Position numbers and translations under genes: made by a program. The notes below the pieces were generated by a model. It saw only the letters and a program-made list of their open reading frames with translations. It had not been told where the DNA came from and did no database searches. Source: Bacteroidota bacterium (GTDB taxonomy: Bacteria; Bacteroidota; Bacteroidia; Chitinophagales; Chitinophagaceae). From it: DNA of 64,000 bases. The stretch is taken from positions 8,812 through 72,811 of the forward strand of contig JAEZZY010000057.1 in NCBI GenBank assembly GCA_023418315.1, given 5' to 3'. Shown here piece by piece: positions 16,164 to 23,320 of the stretch (positions within the stretch are counted from its first letter, which is position 1; each line of letters begins with the position of its first letter).

Positions 16164-18191
16164 ATGAACATTGTCTTTTGGATACTTGCCCTGCTCCTAT
16201 CCGTGGCAGCGGGTTATTGGGTTTACCTGGCTGATAAAAAAAGAAAGACGCCTTATCCTTGGCTATTAGCGGCGTTGCGCACTATCGTTGTTTTCCTTAC
16301 GTGTTTGCTCTTGCTTACTCCGCTTATTTCCATTCATAAAAATGAAATCCAAAAACCGCTGATTCTCTTTCTGCAAGACAATTCCGAATCCATCGGCACG
16401 GCGCTCCATACCGATAGCAACCGCTATAAGCAAGATGCCGAATCCCTGCTTTCACGATTAAAAAAAGACTATAAGGTGATCCAATGGGGATTTGGAAACC
16501 GTATTCAGAAAGACAGTTTATTTTCCTACACCCAGCAAGCTACCGACATCAGCAAAGCGCTCTCGCAAGCTGTAGCCTATTACGGACAGCAAAACCTCAG
16601 CGCCATCCTCCTCGCTACCGACGGGCGTTTTAACGAAGGTTATAACCCGCAGTTTCAGGAGCTTGCCTATCAGGGGAGCTTGTATGCCGTGGCTATAGGC
16701 GATACTTCGGCGCAGAAAGACCTCCGCATCACAGCAGTATATGCCAATAAAACCGTGGCCCTGAATAGCCGGTTTGAGATACGTGCCGATATTGTAGCGG
16801 ATAATTGTGCCGGCTATAACAATCGTATTCAGCTGGCGGAAGCCGGAGGCAATGCTACGGGCAGCGAGGCGGTTTCCATTACTACCCATAAATTCGACAA
16901 ATCCGTTTCCCTTACGATAAAAGCGGAAAAACCGGGGCTTCATCACTACATCCTCACCGCACCGGCAGCAGACGGAGAAAAAAACACCGCCAACAACCGC
17001 AAGGATATTTATGTGGAAGTGGTGAGCGAAAAGAAAAACATTCTCATAGCCGCCGCCGCTCCGCATCCTGATGTGAATGCCCTTCGCGAAGCCCTAAACG
17101 GACTGGAAAATTATACCCTTACCGTACGCACAGGCAGTCAATTTCCTACCGACCTTTCTCCTTATCAAGTTCTTATTCTTCATAATTTGCCTACAGCCTC
17201 CATACCCTTAGCACAAGTAACCAAAGCTGCAAAACCGGTATGGTACATCATGGGTCAAGGAACCGATGCAGCAGCAATAGCGCAAGCGCAAATAGCCAAA
17301 CTGAATGTTCAGACGCAAAATTTGCAACAGAGTTTTGCTCAGTACACCTCTTCCTTCAGCACCTTTACCATGCCTGCACAGGTGAAAGCCGTGATGGATA
17401 AAATGCCGCCACTGGCAAGCCCTGCCGGAAATATAGAAGCAGCACCCAACACCAGCACGCTTTTTTCTTCCAAAACAAACCAACAGCCTATATGGATGCT
17501 GCAACCGGGGAATACCCCTAAGGCCTTGCTGGCAGGAGAAGGACTGTGGCGATGGAGAATGTATGAATATCGTTTTTTCCGGTCGCACGAGGTGGTGGAT
17601 GAAGCCATACGGCAAACGATTGCTTTCTTGTCGGCAAATGTGCATGAAAATCCCTTCCGGGTGGAAATCTCCAAATACATTTGGAGCGACCGCGAAGCCA
17701 TTTCCCTAAATGCGTATTTGCTGAATGCCAATAACGAGCAAGTGAATACTGCCGAGGTAAACATCACGCTTACCGATAGCACCGGCAAAAAACAGAGCTA
17801 TAGCTTCGAACGGTCGGGAACTGCTTATAAACTAAACATCGGCATCAGAGCGGCAGGGACTTACACCTATACGGCGCAGACGGTATATAACGGCAAAACA
17901 TACGTGGCAAAGGGGAGTTTCTCCGTTCACAACATGCCGCTGGAGCTGATGGAGGCGGGCGCTGATTTTCCTATGCTCTATCGGCTTTCGCATCAATACA
18001 ACGGAGCCGTGGTAGCCGCCAAAAACATCACTTCCCTCTACGACAGCATTCGCCTGAATGAAACCATAAAACCGGTCATTCAATCCACAGAAGACAGTAT
18101 CCCGCTCATAGACTGGAAATGGTTTTTCTTCCTTATCCTGCTTTTTGCAGTGGTGGAATGGCTGCTGCGCAAATACTGGATGGCACAGTAA
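16164..18191 (+). CDS. Large membrane-anchored protein with a VWA-like periplasmic region
   Basis: The 675-aa protein has two N-terminal membrane helices (about residues 2-22 and 37-58), a long soluble region and a C-terminal helix (about 650-668, WFFFLILLFAVVEWLLRK). After the second helix it reads ILFLQDNSESI, a DxSxS-type start as in von Willebrand A metal sites. SAILLATDGRFNEGYNP is the matching second motif, where VWA domains have TDG. The overall plan resembles Bacteroidota BatA-like or glutamine-amidotransferase-like membrane proteins. No aerotolerance partner genes are adjacent. Role unknown, probably protein interaction at the membrane. Confidence 0.72.
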   Translation: MNIVFWILALLLSVAAGYWVYLADKKRKTPYPWLLAALRTIVVFLTCLLLLTPLISIHKNEIQKPLILFLQDNSESIGTALHTDSNRYKQDAESLLSRLKKDYKVIQWGFGNRIQKDSLFSYTQQATDISKALSQAVAYYGQQNLSAILLATDGRFNEGYNPQFQELAYQGSLYAVAIGDTSAQKDLRITAVYANKTVALNSRFEIRADIVADNCAGYNNRIQLAEAGGNATGSEAVSITTHKFDKSVSLTIKAEKPGLHHYILTAPAADGEKNTANNRKDIYVEVVSEKKNILIAAAAPHPDVNALREALNGLENYTLTVRTGSQFPTDLSPYQVLILHNLPTASIPLAQVTKAAKPVWYIMGQGTDAAAIAQAQIAKLNVQTQNLQQSFAQYTSSFSTFTMPAQVKAVMDKMPPLASPAGNIEAAPNTSTLFSSKTNQQPIWMLQPGNTPKALLAGEGLWRWRMYEYRFFRSHEVVDEAIRQTIAFLSANVHENPFRVEISKYIWSDREAISLNAYLLNANNEQVNTAEVNITLTDSTGKKQSYSFERSGTAYKLNIGIRAAGTYTYTAQTVYNGKTYVAKGSFSVHNMPLELMEAGADFPMLYRLSHQYNGAVVAAKNITSLYDSIRLNETIKPVIQSTEDSIPLIDWKWFFFLILLFAVVEWLLRKYWMAQ

Positions 18192-18367
18192 GTTTTTAGA
18201 TGGAGAAGCTGTCTAAAACCTATGAAGCACCCTAATTTGAATCTTGATAGTTATTGCACTCTCCTGATTCTCTTGATGTTATAGGCCGGCAAGCAGGGAA
18301 AGGAAAGCTATGCGCGCAAAAAATGGAATCATGCCTGTTTGTCCTGCATTCTTACCTAAGAAGGCAC

Positions 18368-18400
18368 AAAAAAATAGCCAATGTCATTCGACATCGGCTA
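18368..18400 (-). terminator. Terminator of the S10 operon, directly after rplN
   Basis: Read on the minus strand, an 11-bp stem (18400-18390 with 18385-18375; one G-T pair), a 4-nt loop and seven T residues (18374-18368) follow the rplN stop by 23 nt. It indicates that transcription ends here rather than continuing to rplX. Confidence 0.85.
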
Positions 18401-18423
18401 CCTCTATAGTATCGGAAAATTTC

Positions 18424-18792
18424 TTAGAGTACTTCCGGAGCGAGCGATACAATTTTCATGTATCCTTTATCGCGCAGTTCGCGAGCTACAGGGCCGAAGA
18501 TACGGGTACCGCGGGGATCGTCGGAGTTGTTGAGCAATACTACTGCATTGTCGTCAAAAGCGATATAAGAACCGTCTTTGCGGCGCAGTTGTTTTTTGGT
18601 ACGTACGATTACCGCCTTAGAAACCGTACCTTTCTTCATATTACCGCCGGGCAAGGCATCTTTCACAGTAACAACGATTTTATCGCCTATGCCGGCATAA
18701 TCCTGTCCTGAATTGCCCAATACACGGATACAAAGTACTTCCTTAGCACCGCTGTTATCAGCTACGTTGAGGCGGCTTTCTTGTTGTATCAT
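18424..18792 (-). CDS. rplN: 50S ribosomal protein L14 (uL14)
   Basis: The 122-aa protein starts MIQQESRLNVADNSGAKEVLCIRVLG and ends LRDKGYMKIVSLAPEVL, full-length uL14. It binds 23S rRNA at the subunit interface. This is the last gene of the minus-strand operon. rplX, rplE and the other spc genes that nearly always follow are missing, and a terminator lies 23 nt after the stop. Confidence 0.97.
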   Translation of the reverse strand: MIQQESRLNVADNSGAKEVLCIRVLGNSGQDYAGIGDKIVVTVKDALPGGNMKKGTVSKAVIVRTKKQLRRKDGSYIAFDDNAVVLLNNSDDPRGTRIFGPVARELRDKGYMKIVSLAPEVL

Positions 18793-18808
18793 TTTATTTT
18801 AATAATTA

Positions 18809-18899
18809 TAGTCGTTAGTTGATATTATTAGGAGTATCAAGCAGGGAGTATCAAGTATCAAGTTTTATACCTTGGTACGTGCTACTGATATCTTGCTAC
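18809..18899. repeat. Heptad tandem arrays in the rplN-rpsQ spacer
   Basis: Eight consecutive 7-nt units run from 18809 to 18864. Their words include TAGTCGT, TAGTTGA, GGGAGTA and TCAAGTA. After a 7-nt break a second array runs at 18872-18899 with words ending in TAC (TTGGTAC, GTGCTAC, TTGCTAC), reaching the rpsQ stop codon. Nearly the whole 106-nt spacer therefore has a 7-nt period. Confidence 0.75.
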
Positions 18900-19168
18900 T
18901 ATTTAGCTTTTTCGATGATTTCTACCAGTCTCCAGCGTTTTGTTTTGCTGAGGGGACGGGTTTCCATGATACGCACTACATCGCCGATGCCTGCTGTGCT
19001 TTGCTCATCATGCGCATGGAATTTTGTAGTCTTTTTCAAGAACTTACCGTAGATCGGGTGCTTGATTTTACGCTCTACAGCTACGGTGATGGTTTTATTC
19101 ATCTTGTTGCTGCTCACGATCCCGATACGGGTCTTTCTGCGTTTTCTTTCAATCGTTGTTGTTGACAT
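18899..19168 (-). CDS. rpsQ: 30S ribosomal protein S17 (uS17)
   Basis: This 89-aa protein has the S17 OB-fold core: RIGIVSSNKMNKTITVAVERKIKHPIYGKFLKKTTKFHAHDE, then IGDVVRIMETRPLSKTKRWRLVEII. It binds 16S rRNA early in 30S assembly. It sits in the expected order between rpmC and rplN, but both flanking spacers are about 100 nt and repeat-filled. Confidence 0.97.
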   Translation of the reverse strand: MSTTTIERKRRKTRIGIVSSNKMNKTITVAVERKIKHPIYGKFLKKTTKFHAHDEQSTAGIGDVVRIMETRPLSKTKRWRLVEIIEKAK

Positions 19169-19179
19169 GTTGCTATTTT

Positions 19180-19259
19180 TAGTCGTTAGTAGTTATTCAT
19201 TAGTAGTCAGTGTTGTGCATCTCATATATATCTACTAACTACTTTCTACTATGTACTGA
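19180..19259. repeat. Two heptad arrays in the rpsQ-rpmC spacer, in inverted relation
   Basis: Five units at 19180-19214 (TAGTCGT, TAGTAGT twice, and variants) and four units at 19232-19259 (CTACTAA, CTACTTT, CTACTAT, GTACTGA) each have a 7-nt period. The two words are near reverse complements, so the transcript could fold back on itself. Confidence 0.75.
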
Positions 19260-19261
19260 TT

Positions 19262-19474
19262 TTAATTTCCTAAAGCTCTTTTACGTTGTTCGGTTTTCAT
19301 ACGAGCTATAGTGCGACGAAGCTGACGGATAGTGAGGGGGTTCTCCAACGGGTTTACCGCATGGCTGAACTTCATTTTCTTAATACGTACTTCTTCCTCT
19401 TGTATCATGGAGTGAAGCGCCTGGTCGTCCAAGCTGCGGTAGTCTTCCATGTTTGCTTTTTTTGACTTTGCCAT
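19262..19474 (-). CDS. rpmC: 50S ribosomal protein L29 (uL29)
   Basis: The 70-aa protein is two helices in the uL29 pattern: MEDYRSLDDQALHSMIQEEEVRIKKMKFSHAVNPLENPLTIRQLRRTIARMKTE. It lies near the peptide exit tunnel. Met1 (MAKSKKANMEDY) gives a short basic lead. Starting at the internal Met9 is possible, but the first ATG is kept because the lead is basic, as in other Bacteroidota. Confidence 0.95.
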   Translation of the reverse strand: MAKSKKANMEDYRSLDDQALHSMIQEEEVRIKKMKFSHAVNPLENPLTIRQLRRTIARMKTEQRKRALGN

Positions 19475-19481
19475 CTTTGTT

Positions 19482-19593
19482 AATTTTGAATTTTGAATTT
19501 TGAATTTTGAATGAGTTCAAAAAACAAACTTCAATATATAATCACTGGTTTAAAAATTAAGTGTTCAATCCAAAATCCAACACTCAATATTCA
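19482..19593. repeat. Heptad arrays in the rpmC-rplP spacer
   Basis: AATTTTG is repeated four times exactly (19482-19509) and is followed by a partial copy, beginning 7 nt upstream of the rpmC start codon. A second, degenerate array of four 7-nt units ending CCA or TCA occupies 19566-19593, just after the rplP stop codon. Confidence 0.85.
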
Positions 19594-19600
19594 TCATTTT

Positions 19601-20023
19601 TTACGCTCCAGCGTAGTCGTGACGAACTACAAATTTTGTTTTAATCGGTAATTTTTGAGCTGCGAGTTCCAGGGCTTCTCTTGCTACTTGCATCGGTACG
19701 CCTTCACATTCAAACATGATACGACCGGGCTTAACTACGGCAGCATAAAATTCCAAGTTACCTTTACCTTTACCCATACGTACTTCAAGAGGCTTGCGGG
19801 TAATAGGCTTGTCAGGGAAAATACGAATCCAGACATTACCTTCACGTTTCATGTGGCGGGTCATTGCCTGACGTGCCGCTTCTATCTGCCGGTTAGTGAT
19901 CCACTTTGGTTCCAAAGCTTTCAACCCGAAAGAGCCAAATGCTATGGTAGCGCCACGCTGAGCATCTCCTTTAATTCTTCCTTTATGCGCTTTACGATGT
20001 TTCGTTCTTTTTGGCTGTAACAT
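19601..20023 (-). CDS. rplP: 50S ribosomal protein L16 (uL16)
   Basis: The 140-aa protein starts MLQPKRTKHRKAHKGRIKG and contains RQAMTRHMKREGNVWIRIFPDKPIT and MGKGKGNLEFYAAVVKPGRI, full-length uL16. It contributes to the peptidyl-transferase and A-site region. It follows rpsC in normal order after a 153-nt spacer holding two dispersed repeats. Confidence 0.97.
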   Translation of the reverse strand: MLQPKRTKHRKAHKGRIKGDAQRGATIAFGSFGLKALEPKWITNRQIEAARQAMTRHMKREGNVWIRIFPDKPITRKPLEVRMGKGKGNLEFYAAVVKPGRIMFECEGVPMQVAREALELAAQKLPIKTKFVVRHDYAGA

Positions 20024-20054
20024 GGTTACAAGTTTTTTGTATTAAAATTAGTTC

Positions 20055-20082
20055 GTCATTTCGACTGAAAGGAGAAATCTCC
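20055..20082. repeat. Dispersed repeat with GGAGAAATCTCC hairpin in the rpsC-rplP spacer
   Basis: The segment begins GTCATTTCGACTG and ends in the short palindrome GGAGAAATCTCC. I recall this GTCATTTCGA...GAGAAATCTC phrase as a very common interspersed intergenic sequence in Bacteroidota and other bacteria. Only one copy lies in this window. Confidence 0.55.
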
Positions 20083-20142
20083 AAAATCAATCTATTGTAT
20101 TTCAATTTTTGAGCGTCACCGCTATGGCTCCTATTAAACTAT

Positions 20143-20162
20143 AGTGGCGATAGCACCGTTCA
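20143..20162. repeat. 20-nt dispersed repeat, copy 1
   Basis: AGTGGCGATAGCACCGTTCA occurs here, 15 nt past the rpsC stop codon, and again at 25147-25166 with one difference (A to G), upstream of the same operon's promoter. Confidence 0.7.
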
Positions 20163-20176
20163 TCTTCCAATTTCTA

Positions 20177-21001
20177 TTAAGCTTTTCTGGCTCCACGATC
20201 TCCGCCACCCCGACGGTCTCCACCTCCGCGGCGATCTCCGCCCCTGTCTCCTCCGCGACGATCTCCTCTGTCACCTCCGCGACGGTCGCCACGGCGGTCT
20301 CCATCGGCACCCGGTGTGCGGTTGCCACGGTTATCGGAGCCGGCAGAGAAATTAGGGTTCAAATCACGTTTGCCTAAAACTTCTCCTTTACATATCCATA
20401 CTTTCAAACCGATCTTACCATATACCGTCATGGCATATACGCTTGCATAGTCAATATCCATACGGTAAGTATGCAATGGAGTACGACCTTGTTTGAATTC
20501 TTCACTACGGGCAATTTCCGCACCGTTCAAACGACCGCCTGCTTTAATTTTAATTCCTTCCGCACCCATACGCATAGCTGTAGAGATTGCCATTTTGATG
20601 GCTCTTTTATAGCTTACGCGGCTTTCAATCTGGCGGGCGATGGTTTCGCCTACAATCATGGCATCCAATTCCGGACGGCGGATCTCCATAATGTTGATCT
20701 GCACATCGTCTTTCTTGGTCAGTTTTTTCAATTCTTCTTTGATACGATCCACTTCCGTACCGCCTTTACCGATGATGATACCGGGTTTGGAAGTATGGAT
20801 GGTAACGATCAATTTTCCTAAAGTACGCTCAATAACAATGCGGGAAATACCACCTTTGTTGATACGAGCATTCAGGTAAGTGCGGATTTTGTGGTCTTCT
20901 ACGAGTTTGTTTCCGTAATCTTTCTTCTCACCGTACCACATAGAGTCCCATCCGCGGATGATACCTAACCTGTTACCTATTGGATTTGCTTTTTGACCCA
21001 T
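20177..21001 (-). CDS. rpsC: 30S ribosomal protein S3 (uS3) with Arg/Gly/Asp-rich C-terminal tail
   Basis: The 274-aa protein has the uS3 start MGQKANPIGNRLGIIRGWDS, a KH domain with IIGKGG (76-81) and the C-terminal domain ending near GEVLGKRDLNP (207-216). E. coli S3 has 233 residues. Here about 50 extra residues (222-274) form a low-complexity tail of repeated DRRGG, DRGG and RRGGG units. uS3 lines the mRNA entry channel, so a flexible positive tail could touch mRNA; that is inference. I recall similar tails in some Chitinophagaceae. The start codon directly follows three CTAAATA heptads on the sense strand. Confidence 0.96.
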   Translation of the reverse strand: MGQKANPIGNRLGIIRGWDSMWYGEKKDYGNKLVEDHKIRTYLNARINKGGISRIVIERTLGKLIVTIHTSKPGIIIGKGGTEVDRIKEELKKLTKKDDVQINIMEIRRPELDAMIVGETIARQIESRVSYKRAIKMAISTAMRMGAEGIKIKAGGRLNGAEIARSEEFKQGRTPLHTYRMDIDYASVYAMTVYGKIGLKVWICKGEVLGKRDLNPNFSAGSDNRGNRTPGADGDRRGDRRGGDRGDRRGGDRGGDRRGGGDRRGGGDRGARKA

Positions 21002-21113
21002 TATTTAGTATTTAGTATTTAGTAGCAAGTATCAATTTGTTGCATGATGTTACTACTGTTTTATTTTAAGTTTAGCTATTCTTGATACTTATTACTTTGT
21101 ACTTTCTACTGTA
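21002..21113. repeat. Heptad arrays spanning the rplV-rpsC junction
   Basis: Starting at the base next to the rpsC ATG, five 7-nt units run at 21002-21036 (TATTTAG three times, then TAGCAAG and TATCAAT). Four further units (TACTTAT, TACTTTG, TACTTTC, TACTGTA) occupy 21086-21113 in the same 7-nt register. They cover the rplV stop codon and its last seven sense codons. Confidence 0.82.
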
Positions 21114-21454
21114 GAACGACTGTCCACCACGATAGTGATGTGGTTACTGCGTTTGCGAACACGATACGCGCGACCTTGCGGTGCGGGGCGCATACGTTTC
21201 AGCGTGCGACCGCCATCTACCATGATTGTTTTTACATACAAATTTGCATCAGCCACATCAGCTCCTTCGTTTTTCACGCCCCAGTTGGCGATGGCGCTCA
21301 GCAATAGTTTTTCCATTGCTACAGAAGGATGTTTTGTGCTGAATTTCAACGTATTCAGTGCAATTTCTACGTCTTTACCGCGCACTAAATCAGCCAAAAG
21401 GCGCATTTTGCGGGGTGATGTAGGATAATTACGTAAGCGAGCTACAGCTTCCAT
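21092..21454 (-). CDS. rplV: 50S ribosomal protein L22 (uL22)
   Basis: The 120-aa protein has MEAVARLRNYPTSPRKMRLLADLVRGKDVEIALNTLKF and MRPAPQGRAYRVRKRSNHITIVV, the uL22 core whose loop reaches the exit tunnel. The last residues (STVESTK) lie beyond the conserved end and are encoded by a 7-nt tandem array, suggesting that repeat expansion has shaped the C-terminus. Confidence 0.97.
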   Translation of the reverse strand: MEAVARLRNYPTSPRKMRLLADLVRGKDVEIALNTLKFSTKHPSVAMEKLLLSAIANWGVKNEGADVADANLYVKTIMVDGGRTLKRMRPAPQGRAYRVRKRSNHITIVVDSRSTVESTK

Positions 21455-21463
21455 GTTTTTTTT

Positions 21464-21491
21464 AAGTCAAAAGTCAAAAGTAAAAAGCAAA
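21464..21491. repeat. Heptad array upstream of rplV
   Basis: Four 7-nt units (AAGTCAA twice, AAGTAAA, AAGCAAA) begin 9 nt upstream of the rplV start codon on the sense strand. The remainder of the 172-nt spacer to rpsS shows no clear 7-nt period. Confidence 0.8.
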
Positions 21492-21626
21492 AGAATTAGG
21501 TAACTATGCTGTTTTACCGATGACCGGTTATTTAATTTTTTATTGCGACGGCGCCTGAAGACTATCCGTCAAATTGTTATTGCATTTGTTTTTATGACAA
21601 GTTAATCAACGTATTGACTCATCAAG

Positions 21627-21893
21627 TTACTTACTGCCGCTGTGTCCTTTGAATACACGGGTAGGAGCAAACTCACCGAGTTTATGACCTACCATATATT
21701 CCGTAACATATACGGGAATAAATTTATTACCATTGTGTACGGCAAAAGTATGTCCTACAAAATCCGGTGTGATAGTAGAACGGCGGCTCCATGTTTTGAT
21801 AACGCCTTTTTTTGCCTTGCCTTCGTTTACATTCAAAACCTTGGTTTCAAGTTTGGCTGCTACGTAAGGACCTTTTTTAATTGAACGACCCAT
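21627..21893 (-). CDS. rpsS: 30S ribosomal protein S19 (uS19)
   Basis: This 88-aa protein starts MGRSIKKGPYVAAKLETKV and contains KTWSRRSTITPDFVGHTFAVHNGNKFIPVYVTEYMVGHKLGEFAPTR, the uS19 signature. It sits in the 30S head near the A-site finger. Order and strand are as in other bacteria. Confidence 0.97.
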   Translation of the reverse strand: MGRSIKKGPYVAAKLETKVLNVNEGKAKKGVIKTWSRRSTITPDFVGHTFAVHNGNKFIPVYVTEYMVGHKLGEFAPTRVFKGHSGSK

Positions 21894-21897
21894 TGTC

Positions 21898-21988
21898 TTT
21901 TTAGTATTTAGTAGTTAGTCGTTAGACCACAGACTATATTTAAAAACTATATTACCTATTAATTTATCAACTAATCAACCTATTCAAC
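21898..21988. repeat. Heptad and octad arrays in the rpsS-rplB spacer
   Basis: Four to five 7-nt units ending in TTAG (TTTTTAG, TATTTAG, TAGTTAG, TCGTTAG) start at 21898, 4 nt from the rpsS start codon. A second array with a mostly 8-nt period (TTATCAAC, TAATCAAC, then a 9-nt variant) runs at 21956-21988 and touches the rplB stop codon. Confidence 0.75.
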
Positions 21989-22821
21989 TATAATTTCTTA
22001 CCGTTTCTGCGTTGGATGATCAGCTTGTTGCTGCCTTTTGTTCTGCTGCGTGTTTTTTCACCTTTCGCGTATTTACCGGTACGGCTGCGCGGATGACCGC
22101 CTGAAGAGCGCCCTTCACCACCACCCATCGGGTGATCCACAGGGTTCATGGCTACACCACGGTTGCGCGGACGGATACCTTTCCAACGGTTGCGACCGGC
22201 TTTACCCATTGATTGCAAACCATGATCGCTGTTTGATACGGTACCTACGGTAGCCATACAAGTAATCAATACTTTGCGAAGCTCACCGGAAGGCATTTTC
22301 AACACTGCGTATTTTTCTTCTTTCGCGTTAAGCTGTGCATAGGTACCTGCAGAACGTGCTATAGAAGCGCCTTTACCCGGTTGCAGTTCAATATTGTGCA
22401 CCACAGTACCCAAAGGCATGTTTTTCAGCAACAGTGCATTTCCTACTTCCGGAGCTACTGCATCGCCGCTTACTACTTTAGCACCTACTTCCAATCCTTG
22501 CGGAGCGATGATATAACGTTTTTCCCCGTCTGCATAGGAAAGCAAGGCGATGAACGCCGTACGATTAGGATCGTACTCAATGCTTTTTACCGTAGCTGGA
22601 ATATCTTTTTTGTTACGTTTAAAATCAATCTTACGGTACATGGTTTTGTTGCCACCGCCTATGTAGCGCATCGCACGACGACCTTGCGCGTTACGACCAC
22701 CGGTACCGGGAAGCGCTTCCAAAAGGCTCTTCTCAGGAACGTTCGTAGTGATTTCCGCGTAAGCGTTTCCTATTCTCCAACGTGTGCCGGCTGTAACCGG
22801 TTTGTATTTACGTAATGCCAT
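21988..22821 (-). CDS. rplB: 50S ribosomal protein L2 (uL2)
   Basis: The 277-aa protein starts MALRKYKPVTAGTRWR and has the C-terminal MNPVDHPMGGGEGRSSGGHPRSRTG segment with the conserved His needed for peptidyl-transferase assembly. Length is normal. It lies between rplW and rpsS as expected. Confidence 0.97.
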   Translation of the reverse strand: MALRKYKPVTAGTRWRIGNAYAEITTNVPEKSLLEALPGTGGRNAQGRRAMRYIGGGNKTMYRKIDFKRNKKDIPATVKSIEYDPNRTAFIALLSYADGEKRYIIAPQGLEVGAKVVSGDAVAPEVGNALLLKNMPLGTVVHNIELQPGKGASIARSAGTYAQLNAKEEKYAVLKMPSGELRKVLITCMATVGTVSNSDHGLQSMGKAGRNRWKGIRPRNRGVAMNPVDHPMGGGEGRSSGGHPRSRTGKYAKGEKTRSRTKGSNKLIIQRRNGKKL

Positions 22822-22900
22822 TTTATTTTTGATTAGCTGATGTGATAATGAGCGAACTTGCTAATTTTTCACATTTACATTCTAATATTTAATTCATTTG

Positions 22901-22926
22901 CCAATTAGCTAATTGGCTAATTATTG
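22901..22926. repeat. Octad array and 16-bp palindrome at the rplW-rplB junction
   Basis: Three 8-nt units (AATTAGCT, AATTGGCT, AATTATTG) run at 22903-22926 and cross the rplW stop codon. CCAATTAGCTAATTGG at 22901-22916 is a perfect palindrome. The preceding spacer is rich in related TAGCTGA/CTAATT words. Confidence 0.7.
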
Positions 22927-23214
22927 AAAAAGATCAATCGTATCTCCTTCGTTCAATGTTACCACAGCTTTTTTGTAAGAAGGTTTTACTCCTTGCAAAA
23001 GACCGGCTTTCGTGAAACGTGATTTGTTCTTTCCGGGAACGACAATCGTATTCACATCCACCACTTTTACACCGTAAAATTCTTCTACAGCTTTCTTTAT
23101 CTCCAGTTTGTTAGCCTTTTTATCCACTTGAAAAGTATAACGACCGCCTTTTTCCATTTGCGTGTTTACTTTTTCGGTCAAAATCGGTCTAACTAATACG
23201 TCAGCGAGTTTCAT
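22921..23214 (-). CDS. rplW: 50S ribosomal protein L23 (uL23)
   Basis: This 97-aa protein has the uL23 core: MKLADVLVRPILTEKVNTQMEKGGRYTFQVDKKANKLEIKKAVEEFYGVKVVDVNTI. It sits at the exit tunnel and binds trigger factor and SRP. The stop codon falls inside a short tandem repeat. Confidence 0.96.
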   Translation of the reverse strand: MKLADVLVRPILTEKVNTQMEKGGRYTFQVDKKANKLEIKKAVEEFYGVKVVDVNTIVVPGKNKSRFTKAGLLQGVKPSYKKAVVTLNEGDTIDLFQ

Positions 23215-23219
23215 TTTCT

Positions 23220-23318
23220 TTAGTTATTTGTTGTTAGTTGTTAGTCATTAGACTTTCAACAAAATTTTACTCTTTTTGGAAAATCAGCTCATCTTCAAAT
23301 CAGCAAATTTTCAAATCG
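23220..23318. repeat. Heptad and 16-nt arrays in the rplD-rplW spacer
   Basis: Five 7-nt units beginning mostly TTAG (TTAGTTA, TTAGTTG, TTAGTCA, TTAGACT) run at 23220-23254, 5 nt from the rplW start codon. At 23281-23318 a 16-nt unit starting AAATCAGC is present 2.4 times, ending 2 nt before the rplD stop codon. Confidence 0.78.
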
Positions 23319-23320
23319 TT

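Noticed and set aside
20134..20377. ORFs on both strands in the rpsC tail region (Ala/Val/Glu-rich and Ser/Ala/Thr-rich)
   Set aside because: They are shadows of the repetitive DRRGG coding sequence in rpsC.
18809..23318. CRISPR array as explanation for the spaced repeats in the S10 operon
   Set aside because: Units are 7-16 nt with no unique spacers of constant length, words change from place to place and no cas gene is present.
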